Shown: positions 12,040-23,902, counted from the first letter of the stretch. The stretch is DNA of 64,000 nucleotides from Chelydra serpentina (GCA_037349315.1 JBAIAC010000004.1:77120501-77184500); one strand, 5' to 3'. Numbers and translations are program-made. The notes: generated by a model not told the origin, from the letters alone.

Positions 12040-12125
12040 CTTGTGCATTTCTCATAGCTTGATTCTGGCCCAACCAGTCCAAGTTTGTGGCACTTACCAC
12101 AAACCATGGTAAATACAAACAGAGC
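12040..12125 (-). other. Candidate 86-nt exon with start codon (speculative)
   Basis: On the minus strand the order is acceptor CCACTATAG, 18 nt, an ATG at 12107-12105 in good Kozak context (TTACCATGG), an open reading of 22 codons, and a very strong donor CACAAG|GTAAGT (intron starts at 12039). The peptide begins MVCGKCHKLGLVG and has a C-x-x-C and a later Cys, loosely zinc-binding in look. A second donor-like GTG|GTAAGT lies inside it. An 8-bp inverted repeat (GTTTGTGG/CCACAAAC) overlaps the ATG region, so chance is possible. I do not recognise the gene. Position and strand fit a transcript from the CpG island at about 17.7 kb. Confidence 0.25.
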
Positions 12126-13880
12126 CTATAGTGGAATGCAAGGTAGTAACACACCTTGTATGTTTCCATTATGGCCCAGTATGTTTCCATTATGCAGAGT
12201 AGTCAAAGTTGACTTCATAGCAAAGCTAACTTTATGCTTGTCTCATCTCACCTCAAAAAATTCTTTCAACAATTTTTTGTAACCAAATGATTTACTCTGT
12301 ATAATAATAAAAGACTTCAGAATAGACTACCAAGGGAAAAAACACACACTTATACTGACTTTGCTGCTTGGAAACAAACCCTGAAGAACACACACAGAAT
12401 GAATTAACTGGAAAACACTGAAAAACCTTCATTCTGAAAAGAAGCTGTCCCAGTTTGCCCACTTTTCCAATGGTTACTGACAAGTACTAGAACTAGAGTC
12501 AACGCTCTTGCCAAAATTTTCAATTGAGTTATTTTTAGAGATATTAAAACTAAAACAGTCATTTTTGACATTGTGATTCTTCAAATATTACTCTTTTGCT
12601 TATTTTCTCATCTAATGTGGCCTTTAAACAAAAAAAAAAAATCCCTTTCGATATTATTCAGTTGAGAAAAGAGGATTGTGTAATGTTCACTTTCTGAACC
12701 CTGGTTCAGTCTCGCAGGGTAAAGTTACACAGTGCTCTTGATTGACTGAACTCTGACCTATGTTAAAATGTTTTTAGTACGGGGGTAAAATATTTTGTTT
12801 CTCTTTTCCTAACATCAAGCCTCTATTTCATCTTTAAAAAAGCAAATATTTTCTTCAGTGCATGAGAAGTTTAGCCATTTCATGCTTTCACATTTGCACT
12901 TTCAAGACTCAGTCTGTCTTATAGATATAACCTAGCATATTCTGTTTAGGAATATAAGAAAAGCCCCAATATCACTGTTTAACTCTGTCTCACTAATGCC
13001 TGCTATGAAATGTCATGGCTTTTTAATATGTTTTCATCTTAGTTGGAGAAAGTGAGCAAGTTTGTGTTTGAGCTCCTCCCCTTCCATGCACACAGACTGC
13101 AGCTGTAGTAAACAACCACTAGCCAAGAGTTGAGAAGGTCAAGGCCTCAGTGCTGCACCAATATCAGTTTTTCCAAAAATGAAATCTAATTTCTTGGAAG
13201 GGGAAATTATTATTTTTTTGTATATCGGAGAAAGGCAAACCACAGTCATTTCCATTCAAATGTGGAGAGAGAACAACCTTGATGAGCCACAGATAAAACA
13301 TTTGACAAAAATAATGTTAATTATTTTTCCATTCCTCTAATACAAAAGTACAGTATCTTATCCATGGGTGCGCACACAGCTGATTTGACAAATATAAATA
13401 TTTCCTCAAACATAACTGTGCCCTCAGGAAACGTCTGACCTAAATGCAAGAGTATCAGATACATTTTTAAGATATATTTTCCTGCATTCCACTGGCAAAA
13501 TGCTACCCCTTTCTTTAAGGAGCAGACCAGGAGGTTGGGTAGCAACGTGAAGAGCAGTGCCAGCCACACAACCTTCACAAACGCAATCCTGCAGCTTCAG
13601 GGCTTTATGGCTCAGCACAGGTTAGCACAGTGGATGTACATTGTTTCCTCTCTGCTCAGGAGCTGTACTCTCATTTTCATAACTACTGGATGTGACTTGG
13701 CACACCAAAGCCCTAACCACACCTCTAGGATTGAATATCCCCCCCCCCCGAGGTTTTTGGGGGCCCAATCATGCTCCCACTGAATTCAATGAGCATTTTG
13801 TCCATTGATGCTAGTATAATAAAAGGCCTTTGAGTGTTTGGGAGCACTCCTGCCTGGTATACTCAAAGGAAAAAGGCTCT
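12126..13880. other. No gene seen
   Basis: Nothing recognised beyond short homopolymers (A run near 12630, C run near 13740). The part near 13764-13800 may hold a remnant of the amniote repeat containing a gaattcaatgag-like core. Confidence 0.4.
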
Positions 13881-14006
13881 ATATATTATTACTTGTATTG
13901 TTGTTTTACCTAGGCACTGCAGTCGTGGACCAAGACCCCAATGTGCTAGGCGTTGTACAAAGAACAAAAAGATGGTCTCTACCCTCAAACAGCTTACAAT
14001 CTAAGC
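13881..14006 (+). repeat. Ancient amniote SINE/LINE remnant
   Basis: Contains caagaccccaatgtgctagg, then ttgtacaaagaacaaaaaga and cagcttacaatctaag. I remember this series as a widespread old amniote repeat (MIR/L2/L3-like 3' portion). It is diverged and non-coding; the family name is uncertain. Confidence 0.5.
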
Positions 14007-14932
14007 CCCTTACCATGTCCATTCCAGTGCATCACCATAGCAGAGGACAGAATCAAGCCCAAAATATTAGAGGACCTCTCTTTTAAAGTGACAGCCAACT
14101 TGAGTATTTTCTGATCTGACTAGTTTCAACAAAAATTCTAACAGAGCAGCCTTTGAATTGTACTAAATCTTAACAAAATTCCTTTTAAAATATGTACAAG
14201 GGCCTGAGAACACCACCAGCAAATGTGGTTGGACAGAACTCTCATCCCTGCACATGCCAGCCAGTTTCTACAATAATAGCAGCGGCATCCAGACAAGTAA
14301 AGTAGAAAAGGGAATCAAGAATCCTTCCTCCTGCTGCCAGCCCACCTCCTAGGCACCCATTGCTCCTGGATCGCAGGGAGGGGCCTCGGAAAGGAAAGCT
14401 CCCTGACCTCCACATCAACCTTCAATTTCTCCCAAGCCTCTACAGTGCAATAGGAAGGAGAAAATAGAGGCTTTCACAGCACTTCAGGACAGGTTTTATC
14501 ACTCCCTGCCCAACCCACTTCCTAAAGCTCGATTTCCATGAAAGGCCCATGTAAAGATGGGTGTTCCTGTGACTGCCCACTCTCTCCGGTCTCTTTTTGG
14601 CTCCAAGTAGAAGTCCCTGGAAAAGCAGATACTCTCCTTGCCCCAAACTCAGAAACTGCATCAGCTCTGCTGCTTCGGGTAAGCCCCACACACTCCAGCA
14701 CCTGGGCAAGGTGTGAGCATATGAGCTCCTCCAGAGCAGTGAAAGAGGGATGCCATCATGCTAGTGCATGATACAGACAAGGCAAAATTACCATAAGCAA
14801 AACAGTGAAAATGACTGTACATAAATGTAGCCAAAGCCACAAAGAAAACGGGGGAAGAGGGGGAGAGAGAACATTGTATTTGCTAACTTCTTTCAGCAAT
14901 GATGGTCACAGGATTCATTTGGGACTCTAGAT
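14007..14932. other. No gene seen
   Basis: No recognised repeat or gene. Open frames on both strands around 14440-14771 overlap each other and have no recognisable content. Confidence 0.4.
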
Positions 14933-15231
14933 CAGTGATTCTCAACCAGGGGTACGCAGAGGTCTTCCAGGAGGTACATCAACTCATCTAGATATTTACC
15001 TAGTTTTATAAACAATCTACATAAAAAGCACTATCAAAGTCAGTACAAACTAAAATTTCATACAGACAAAATGAAAAAGGAATTTTTCAGCAATAGTGTA
15101 CTGTGACACTTTTGTATTTTTATGTCTGATTTTGTAAGCAAGGAGTTTTTAAGTGAGGTAAAACCTGGGGTATACAAGACAAATCAGACTCCTGAAAGGG
15201 TTAAAGAGTCTGGAAAGGTTGAGAACCGCTG
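14933..15231. mobile_element. hAT (Charlie-type) MITE, 299 bp
   Basis: The termini CAGTGATTCTCAACC and the reverse complement of GGTTGAGAACCGCTG agree at 13 of 15 positions and are classic Charlie-type hAT ends. The left flank CTCTAGAT contains the preferred nTCTAGAn target. The right flank cctagatg is a degraded copy. The interior is AT-rich and non-coding. Confidence 0.8.
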
Positions 15232-17440
15232 CCTAGATGGTACAACATTTTCAGACAGTAATGAGATTTTTAAGTTGACTTTGTCCTGTTAAGAAGCTTT
15301 TTAAAAAACAACAACGCAGAGAATATATAAAAAAAACAAGCATTCAGTCTAGATTTACTATAGCTTTATATGATCAATAAAATGCCCATATCACCCCGTC
15401 TCCAATCTATTCGGCATAGTTACTAATTCTACACTAGAGGCTACTTTGCTGTTCCTGTAACATTTTAGAGTTGGAGATCAACCAGAAAATGGAGGTCATG
15501 CACCAGTACTATATAAAGCACCCTTGCAAAGTTGCCATGAATATCTGCCTGCCATCGCAAAAAATAAAATAAAATAAAAATCAATTTATACCATGACTGA
15601 TAATGAAAAAAAGAGCTGGTTAACCACCTATGCAGGAAAAAAAATTGCCACAGACATGTAGAATTTTACAAGGCTGACATAAATTATAAAAGCAAACTAA
15701 ACTGTTTATCTTCAATATCTTATAAAATCTGCTCGTTTTTGTTTTGCTTTTAAATGCATAAAATACGTATCTGGCAATAGGTGGTGACAATAGCTAACAC
15801 CGCAATACCCAGGTTTGAAGCTACTGCTTCTTGAACCTGAATTAAAATTATGTTTCTGTAAATGACAGTTTAAAAAAATTCTAACAGGAATACACCCAGT
15901 GTTTAAAAGTGACCACTCCTATTCACATTGCAAACTCCTGCACCACCCTGCCTGTCATCAGCAAAATTTCATGTCAGACCATTTACTTTGCCAAACAACT
16001 CTATCCTCCAGTAAGAAAAGGGAATGGAATGGTTTAGGTGGATTTACAGGGTGACGTTTGTTTGACTGGCACCCGTCTGCTGTAGCAGCTCTATGCACAT
16101 GCTTTTAATGTAAATATGAGTGTTTGTTTCCCCAGCATTGGAGTGTAACTGGTAGAATAGTCCTTACTTATTTATTTAAATAATCAATTTGATAAAAAAA
16201 CATTACTCAATGGAATTTCTTAAAATTATCTATACAGAACAGTTCTTTAACAATCTGAATAGTTAAATTAGTAAGTGACAATATCAACTACATACACTAT
16301 TTATCCAGATTATACATTCCACTGTACTTAGACTTTAACTGAGCACAGTCACCTTTTATCAGTTGAATTAAAGTTATTATTACTATTAAGATATGCAGAA
16401 CTGTAAGCTTTTTGTGAGGGGAGAGAAGAATAGAAGGGGAGAGATGGAGGGAACATAGCACAAAGGATTTGGTACTCCCCCTCCCCTAACGTTCAGTTTA
16501 AATACACTATTAATCAGATCTGGCAAGTTCTTTTTTGCCCACAATATAAACGGTCACAGAAAGTTCCGATAATAGGCTCTATTATGAATAAAATCAGAAT
16601 TGATTCCTCTTGCATAGAAGCCTCTTGCTTTAATACAAACTAATGTCACTGAGGTCAGCACTCACTCGTCAGGTTACAGCAAGCGTATAACAGACAAGCT
16701 GCGGTGGCTCCCAAGCTGACGCTCAACACTCTTCATGACTGGTCTCAATGTAAAGTTCTCCCTTGTCAACTCTAGCTAGGTCCACCTTAATTGAAAAGAA
16801 CAGCCATAGGCCATCCCCCAGCTACTTCCATGAACTATGCACTGTGGCAAGTGACAGTTACACATCATTACTACTGGAGACAATAATGACTGTAGCACAA
16901 TGACCACTATTAATGCCAACAGTGTCATCCCCATCTTAACCCGTTACCCTCCTCCTCCAAATAACATGCACACAAACAGATTTTTTGAATGACAAACTAG
17001 AGCAGCAACCCCAAATTCAACATGACATTTATCTGTTAGCTTGCCACTGTCACTTACATGACCAAACAGTCCCACTGCATGTAAACTACACGTTAGCATG
17101 CATTATTTGGCAAAGGTTTTTGTTTTTGTTGGTTTCGTTTTTTTAAACATCTTTTTTACGGGTAATTTAATAAAAGCCTTGCACATATCCTTGTTTTGCA
17201 AAAGCTTCTCCCTCCTGCCCTCCAATGCTTGCCCCATTCAAGAGATCAGCCTTCCAACATTTTACAATAATGTAATGACAGGAAAATAAAATGTTATCTG
17301 AAAACTGACTGATTGGGACAGCAAGAGAAAACAAAAGAAAAGGTATGTTTATTCTGATAAGAAATGGAATAGACACAGACCTGAACAGAAGCTGCAGAGC
17401 AGGAGAAACTGTTTTCTTTCCCTTATACAGAGTCCCCTCT
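15232..17440. other. No gene seen
   Basis: Unannotated AT-rich sequence leading up to the CpG island. A short AAAAT repeat lies near 15560-15580. Confidence 0.4.
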
Positions 17441-17460
17441 CTCCCTCTCCCTCCTTCCCC

Positions 17461-17493
17461 CTCACACACACACACTCACACACACACACTCGT

Positions 17494-17526
<33 letters not shown>
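17461..17526. repeat. (CA)n/(TC)n compound microsatellite
   Basis: Interrupted CA repeats, a TCTCTCTC stretch, then an uninterrupted CA run. It lies just left of the CpG island. Confidence 0.95.
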
Positions 17527-17613
17527 TTCACTCGCACAGTCTCCCTCAGCTGCTCTATGCAGTTCTCAGGAAATGAATGGGGGCAACACAGAGAACTGTT
17601 GTACTTGCAAATG

Positions 17614-17620
17614 ACTTACC
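17614..17620 (-). promoter_or_regulatory. Strong splice-donor-like site, minus strand
   Basis: On the minus strand the sequence is CCGG|GTAAGT, with the intron running leftward from 17619. It lies at the left edge of the CpG island, where a first exon of a minus-strand transcript would end. A second, weaker donor (CAG|GTACGG) lies on the same strand near 18316-18324. Confidence 0.35.
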
Positions 17621-17689
17621 CGGATCACATGATGTGCTAAATGTAGGGTGGGCCAGTGGGTGGAGGCTTCAGAAACAAGAGAGGACACA

Positions 17690-18480
17690 ATATAGCGCGG
17701 GGAGCCTTACCAGGGACGCATCGAATTGCACGGGGGGCCCGCTCGAGGAGGGGGAAAGGGGGTTGCGAATCAGCCCTTTCTCCCACTCTCTTTGCCCTCC
17801 TCAGAGCAGGGGGCCAGAGGGGAGGCAGGGGATGGGCGGGCGGAGCAGAGGGGGGAAGGCGACCCAAACAAAAGGGGCCCCCTTTCTCTCCCCCAACAAC
17901 AAACCAAGCCCCGCGCGCGGGCAAGTCCCTTTTCTGAGCGTGGATCAGCAGGAACTAAACTGCTTTGCTGGCATGTAATGTATCCCCCCTCCCTCCCCTT
18001 CCGCCCGCCCGCCCCCCAAAACAATCAATCGGGGGAGGAGCAAGAGGAGGAGGGACCGTACAGCTGCGGCTCCGCTCGCCGAAATCCCCGGTGCGCGGCC
18101 AGCCCCGCCCCACCCTGAGAGGTGGGCTGGGAACACCCACCGCCGGGCCGGCGCGCTAGTGCCTCTTGCTGCTGCGCCGGGACCGGCTCCGAACGTGCCC
18201 TTGGCGCTCGTGCACACGCTCGCGCTCCGCCTCGGGCGGCCCCGCGAGCCTGTGTGAACGGGCTGCACATGCCCGTCTGCCCTGGGAAGCCGCCTGCTCC
18301 CACCTCTGCCCGGTGGTGCCGTACCTGGCTGGGCTCCGCTCTTCCCGAGCCTCAGGGTGGACGCTACAGGAGGCTGGGCAGGGGAGCCGGGGAGGGGAGG
18401 AGCTGCAGATCTGCCGGGGGATAAGGAGCTAAGCGGGAGCGAGGCCAGGGGGTGGAGGAGCCAGGCGGGGAGGGGAGATG
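17690..18480. promoter_or_regulatory. CpG island, likely promoter/first-exon region
   Basis: About 0.8 kb of high G+C with frequent CpG (cgccgggccggcgcgc near 18139-18157; gcgctcgtgcacacgctcgcgctccgc near 18200-18230 is a dense block), set in an AT-rich neighbourhood. GC-box-like GGGCGG occurs near 17835 and CCCCGCCCC near 18105. No TATA box is evident. The overlapping open frames on both strands are an effect of high G+C; none resembles a known protein. Orientation is uncertain, but the donor sites at 17619 and about 18318 favour a minus-strand transcript. It is the only feature suggesting a host gene start. Confidence 0.6.
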
Positions 18481-20710
18481 GGATGGAGAAGCAGATGGGG
18501 GGTGGTAATAGCAGCTCAGCCTTTGGGGTGCATGGGGGGCTGAGGACCAGATGGAAGGGCGTTTAGGAATGAGAGCAGATTACTGGGGCGAGGGGGTGGG
18601 TGGAGGAGACTGGGGAATGTAGTGGCACGGAGGGGTAGTTAAGGAATGTGTGTGTGTGTGTGAAAGGAGGGGACTGTGGAGAAGGGCAGGGAGAGTGGGT
18701 GGGTTGGAGGTACTGATGTGTGTTGCTTATAACAATGGCAGGTTAAAAAGAATCAGACCGAGGTGTGATTTTTTTTAATGCGAATAGTGTCTCTTTAAAA
18801 GAAGTAGTGAAATTATGACACATGCAAAACAATAACCAAACTGAAAATGCGAGATTTGATTTCTCTGAATCACCCGGATGGTCAAAGTTTGAAACACAAA
18901 ACAATGAAATAGGCATAAACCAATGTTCCTTTTAGCAATACTAACAATTTGGTCTCTGGGCGTGACAAACGAAAACTGATAAAAGCGACCCACTGGTAGA
19001 GTACTTGAATTAAAAAAACATGAGGATATTTACTGAACTGTATTATTTATGTACAACATGTTTTTAACCACTGACCTGTTTTCAGTTTATATCAATACAA
19101 TAGTTCCTATAAATACACCCCTGCTTTAAAAGAGATGTAATTAAATAAAATAATTAGTTATCTTGAAAGATGTAAAATATTTTATGGCAAAATCTGAGTG
19201 TCATCTCTGCAGTTCTGTCTCAGTCAGAACATCCTATAATGTGAGATTTGTATGTGTAAGGACTGCAGGATCAGGATCTTCATGTATCAAAGATAGACAG
19301 TTACATTGATTCAAAATGTTTAAAATAATGCTAGGACAATAAATTAACAACCAATACTAAAAACTTGGCAAATATTGTATATATTTTAACTGATTAAAAA
19401 GCAAGAATAGTCTTTGGTATTTCGTGAAATAAAAATATTACTTCCAAGATGTTAAATTTTTGAGAAGCAGTGACTGTAAAACTGCAGGAAATACTTTAAA
19501 AAGAGATGTTATAAGGTTTTGTTTTTAAAAAAATAAAACATGTACCTGAATATGTATTTGCACAATAGAGTGTTCTGGGCCAAATCCGGGATCCCCTCAG
19601 TGTAGGTGAATCCTTGGGTGATATAGAGCTAGTGTAGCTGTTCTGTGCTACCTACCCTTTACCTTAAGGCTGTTCTAAATTCCTCTGGGCGCTGAATTGG
19701 CCCCTGGTTAGCCCCAGGATCAAGAGGATATACAAATGGCTAAAGCCACCCCCCCCCCCTTTCTCATCCCCACGTCAGTTCTGCAGCAAGTGCAGCTCAG
19801 CTGGCCCAGAAGATCCAACCCATAATTTTTAAAGCAGTCATTACAATCCTTTTGGTGAATAACACATTAAAACGAATAGGGCAGATCATCTAATACAATT
19901 AATAGGTTATTACCTGGTTTGTTAGGTAAAATATATAACTGCATTTAAACAATCCTGTTTCTATGCACATTTACACAGTAAACTAGACTGGCTCTCTGTT
20001 GTTCTTGGGTAATTTATAGAAACTTACCAAAATATTATTACTTGTAGCATATATAAAGTAATGTTTGTTTGCCTACACAGTATTTACCTAAGAGGCCAAA
20101 ATAATCACAAACAGCTTCTACTTCCTTATATTATGATGTATTGTTGCTAAATCCTGCTCTCTAATATACAACTGTGTGGCTTTTCATGCAATTTGTCATT
20201 AACTGTTATAATGTGAACCACTTCCATATGGCTTCTTTTGGCAAGAAAGAGCTAGTTACAGTCACCAGCACTTGTCTCTGGTTCTGAACTCCATTTTCCT
20301 CAGAGCCAAGGAAAGGAGGGATAACAAATGTGCAAAGTTAAGCATATACAAATATACATTTACACAGACACGTGCAACAGAGAGAGAGAAATTAGGCTTA
20401 ATATCTTGTGTAGTCATTTACTCTTGTGCAAAGTAAGTACACAATGCTAACAAATCAGAATTAGTAGTGTTTTCACCAACTTGCAACAAGTGAATGGCAG
20501 CTTTCCTTCATAATACTATTTTTATATAGAACACATTACAAACATCTCATCAGATATTATCATTCATTAAATTCAATAAGATAATATTTTACCATTGTCA
20601 AATTTAGAGTTGCAACACAATATTTTAAATATCAACCATTTAAAAGATGAAGTGCAGAGTACCATATTAAGTGGACTATTATAGAACTCCATTGGAAACA
20701 CTCCTCTGAT
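18481..20710. other. No gene seen
   Basis: Falls from the CpG island into AT-rich sequence. About 19560-19830 is a more GC-rich block that looks like an old repeat, but I cannot name it. A short TG microsatellite lies near 18649-18662. Confidence 0.4.
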
Positions 20711-21182
20711 TAGGCTGACCATACGTATCGTTTTAAACGGGACAGTACTGTTTTTTTCATATTTCCCGACCGTCCCGTCGTTTTAATATAAATGTCAATT
20801 TTGTCCCGTTTTTAATAAACTATATATAGTTTTTATTTTTTTGTAAAAAACTGAACGCTGGCTTGTTGCGGCTGCCCCTCGTCTCCCCACCGAGCAGCTG
20901 AGTGGGGAGACAAAGGGCAGCTTGTTGCGGCTGCCCCTCGTCTCCCCGCCGAGCTGCTGAGCGGGGAGACGAGGGGCGGCTTGTTGCGGCTGCCCCTCGT
21001 CTCCCCGCCGAGCTGCTGAGCGGGGAGACGAGGGGCGGCTTGTTGCGGCTGCCCCTCGTCTCCCTGCCGAGCTGCTGAGCGGTCAGACAAGGGGAGGCTT
21101 GTTGCGGCTGCCCCTTGTCTCCCCATCCCGTTTTTGCCATCCCAATGTCCCGTTTTTGTCTCAAGGAAATATGGTCAGCCTA
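20711..21182. mobile_element. hAT element with expanded internal minisatellite
   Basis: A 472-bp element with perfect 12-bp termini (TAGGCTGACCAT / ATGGTCAGCCTA) and a perfect 8-bp target duplication CCTCTGAT at 20703-20710 and 21183-21190. Subterminal cccgtttt motifs recur near both ends. The centre is replaced or expanded by a 59-bp tandem array (separate entry). No transposase is present, so it is non-autonomous. Confidence 0.92.
20862..21126. repeat. 59-bp minisatellite, each unit a perfect hairpin
   Basis: CTTGTTGCGG starts at 20862, 20921, 20980, 21039 and 21098, a strict 59-bp period with about 4.5 units. The middle units contain CCCCTCGTCTCCCCGC and its exact reverse complement around an 11-base loop, a 16-bp perfect stem. 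Outer units carry a few substitutions. Open frames read across it are repeat artefacts. Confidence 0.95.
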
Positions 21183-21679
21183 CCTCTGATAAACTTTTAT
21201 CATGTACTCACAATTATCAATAAAAAGCATAAGCATTTAAATTCATTCTTCTTAACTGGTTGGAGCTAGGCGCAGTGATTTCTCAGTGTTGGATGTCCTA
21301 TAAGGAAAAATCATAGCACTGGCTTTCACCCATGGGAGTTAAAGGGTTAATGAGCACTTGACACGTGAAAAATGAATAGTGGTAATAGGAAGATGATTGC
21401 ATGTAGACATTGTGATGAGTACATAACAGAGAAACATGTTATACACATTGCTATGCAGTGAGAGGCAGGTGAAATTCATTTCTACTTAATTTCAAATAAA
21501 ATATTAAAGCCATCAATATTTATTTTATCACACTGAGAATATTTTATCCATTTATCTAATTTATCTAAGGAAATCATCTAGCGGAAGAGTTGGTTGAGCT
21601 GACATTTTGTGGTTACAACATTTGTTCTCTGTGAACTTCATTATGTGCTATGTTTACGTGGTCTGTTGTCTGCTTCTAG

Positions 21680-21716
21680 GAACCCATGTACCTGAATTTG
21701 CAGGACTGTATCCAAG
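21680..21716 (+). other. Candidate 37-nt microexon (speculative)
   Basis: A good acceptor (TCTGCTTCTAG) precedes 37 nt that end in a CCAAG|GTAAAA donor on the plus strand. Two frames are open (one reads EPMYLNLQDCIQ, another THVPEFAGLYP). Neither peptide is recognised. It would suit a plus-strand transcript from the CpG island, opposite to the minus-strand candidates, so at most one set is likely to be right. Confidence 0.18.
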
Positions 21717-21947
21717 GTAAAAATATGACTGCATTTGCAGTAGAAATCCAGATGTGTTACATGATTATATATCAATAGACTGATATAGAAATAGGAATAA
21801 TGCACATTAATATTTGATATTTACTACTGATATATAGAGAAATATAGCTCTCAGTCACACACTTTTACTAAGTCTGTCTCCTATTAAATCACAATCATGG
21901 CTCACTCCTTATACCCGATTCCTTTATTCTCATTCTCGTGCCAGAGC

Positions 21948-22311
21948 AGAGCTGGACACACATCTTTTGTTAGAAAATTTTCCAAAAAAATGAAAATTTT
22001 TCAAAATCAAATAACCATGAAAACTTTTTGATTATCTCCAAATTTTCCATTCTTGCCCATTTTAGTTGTTGTTTTGGAGGGTTGGGGGGGTTCGTCCTTT
22101 TTCTTAGTAATTGGTGTGGGTTTTTAAAAACAATTTTTTTAAAAAATTGAAATTTTGAAACAACACATTTAGCTTTTGAAAACTAAATAAACCCATAAAA
22201 TATTTCCACATAAAATTCTGAAAATAGAAAATTGGTCCTTTTTGAAACCCAGTAGAACAAACTAGTCTTTGAAATACTAATTTTTTATAACTTTATGTTT
22301 ATACCAGCTCT
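21948..22311. mobile_element. AT-rich element with AGAGCTGG ends
   Basis: Bounded by AGAGCTGG and its exact reverse complement CCAGCTCT, with a self-complementary interior rich in AAAATTTT/GAAATTTT motifs. No clear target duplication was found. I remember similar AT-rich foldback-like sequence as a common turtle repeat; the superfamily is unassigned. Confidence 0.45.
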
Positions 22312-22664
22312 ACCACAGAACACCTCTAGGGACCATTTGTGCTTCGTCCACTGCAAATACGTTATCTCCTCCCTCAGTTCTGCCATATTCCTTGCAAAGA
22401 AGTACTGCTATGCCACTCTCATTCACTCCAACACTCCCACTTATTTCCAGCCTCTTGCTCCTTCCGAAAACCTTTCTCCTCTCTGCATAAGAACAAAGAA
22501 CTTGCTGATTTTTTTCAAAAACAAGATCGACTGAAATCTCCACCCTCATCCCCTTTGTCTCAAACCTCCCAGGCTTCTCCCTTGCCATTGATAGGGAAAT
22601 TTCTTTCCTGCTATCCTCCTCTAACCTCTGCACTCTGTTGCACCTTAATTATGATGTCTTTTAG

Positions 22665-22771
22665 ATCCTGATCCTACAAGGATTCGCCCAAATGAGTTGG
22701 TCTGTTGAACTCAGTTTAGCTACTTCCACGTTTAAAGTTAAGCACATGCTTAAGTTATGGCAGGATCAGAT
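22665..22771. repeat. Ancient palindromic amniote repeat
   Basis: Runs from GATCCTGATCCTACAAGG through aaagttaagcacatgcttaa to GGCAGGATCAG. This matches an old, self-complementary interspersed repeat common in birds, turtles and crocodilians. Shorter relics lie near 3150, 28965 and 60430. Confidence 0.55.
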
Positions 22772-22899
22772 CTCAGTATGCTCCAGGCTTCTTCCATACA
22801 GAACATTGCTTTCTCCAAAAGGACTTACCTCAATAGGCTACGTGCAGTCAGATTCTTATGTGCGTCATATCACCAGCAGAGAGCACACTGTAGCATCAG

Positions 22900-23117
22900 T
22901 AGAGGCCTGCACAGATAACAAAATTTGGATTCACATCCAGATGTGGATATCCACAGATATAAAGTAAATATCTGCAGATTTGCAGGGCACTAGATATAAA
23001 ATTTGGATCTGTATCCATCTGCGGTCCACAAACATGGTCCGTGAATATCGGCATCCACATCTGCGGATGAGGATATCTGCAGATATAAACAGATAACTGC
23101 AGATTTGCAGGGCTCTA
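22900..23117. mobile_element. hAT MITE, 218 bp
   Basis: The ends TAGAGGCCTGCA and TGCAGGGCTCTA agree at 11 of 12 positions when one is reverse-complemented. The flanking AGCATCAG is an exact 8-bp duplication (22892-22899 and 23118-23125). The interior contains two related half-units, each ending in gcagatttgcagggc. Non-coding. Confidence 0.9.
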
Positions 23118-23723
23118 AGCATCAGGCCAAGTCAGAACAGGAAATCAATAACATATTTTTATGAGTAGGCCTGAGACAAATAAGGATATATTTAAAATAA
23201 AGCAGAATGTGCTGAATTTTCCTCTTTCCTATTGAGACATCCAATATTTAATTTGGCATTCTTTAATTTTTTAAAAGTGCATTTTCAGTTCACCTTTAAT
23301 TTTTTCCATTCTACTCAGATTTTGCTTCCTAACTCAAAATTAAACAAAAACAAACAAACAAAAAACCTTAGTTTGCGATGCATGATTAAACAAAAGCCTT
23401 AACAAATTACATGATATATGTTGTAAGACAGATTGTGTTCATTTGCTGAACTTGAGGAAACCTTTGGGATGACAGTTAATCAGTTAAAATACCTACAGGT
23501 GAGGGACTGTGTTACTAATTCCTTTTGCAACCCTTTCACAACTCTTCTGAATAAAGACAAAGAAATAAATGTTTTTGCCGAGGAACTGAATGGGCTCTCT
23601 GATGTAGGCCCCTGTCCTGAAATCTGATCTATGATCATCTGTCAGAACCTCAAGCAATTCAACGGGACTGCATATGGGTACAAGGGTCTGGCAACTTTGA
23701 TCCAATAGCAGTATCTGGACCTC

Positions 23724-23773
23724 AGACTGTAAGCTCTATGGGGAAGAGACATCATCCTTTATCTGTTTGTAAG
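23724..23773 (+). repeat. MIR/L2-like tail fragment
   Basis: actgtaagctctatggggaa followed by tttatctgtttgtaagctcc resembles the conserved 3' part of MIR/L2 repeats. Short and diverged. Confidence 0.4.
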
Positions 23774-23781
23774 CTCCATGC

Positions 23782-23902
23782 TAGAGTTGACAATTTTGGT
23801 TGGACATATTCCTGGAGGTTTCATCACATGACAATCTTTAATTAAAGATTAATTTTTAATTCCTGGAGACTCCAGGACAATCCTGGAGGGTTGGCAACCC
23901 TA
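23782..23902. mobile_element. hAT MITE, 121 bp
   Basis: The ends TAGAGTTGACAA and TTGGCAACCCTA agree at 10 of 12 positions. The flanks CTCCATGC and CTTCATGC (7 of 8) are an aged 8-bp duplication. The interior has paired cctggag motifs in both orientations. No coding capacity. Confidence 0.8.

Noticed and set aside
17345..18566. Many overlapping open frames on both strands
   Set aside because: Explained by high G+C and the CA/TC microsatellite; none resembles a known protein and none shows a preferred frame.
20820..21164. Antisense open frames with repeated Gly-Ser-Arg-Asn-Lys-Pro blocks
   Set aside because: Produced by the 59-bp minisatellite; successive units change frame.
22310..22633. 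Open frames on both strands near 22.3-22.7 kb
   Set aside because: No motif recognised, and both strands are open over the same region; treated as chance.
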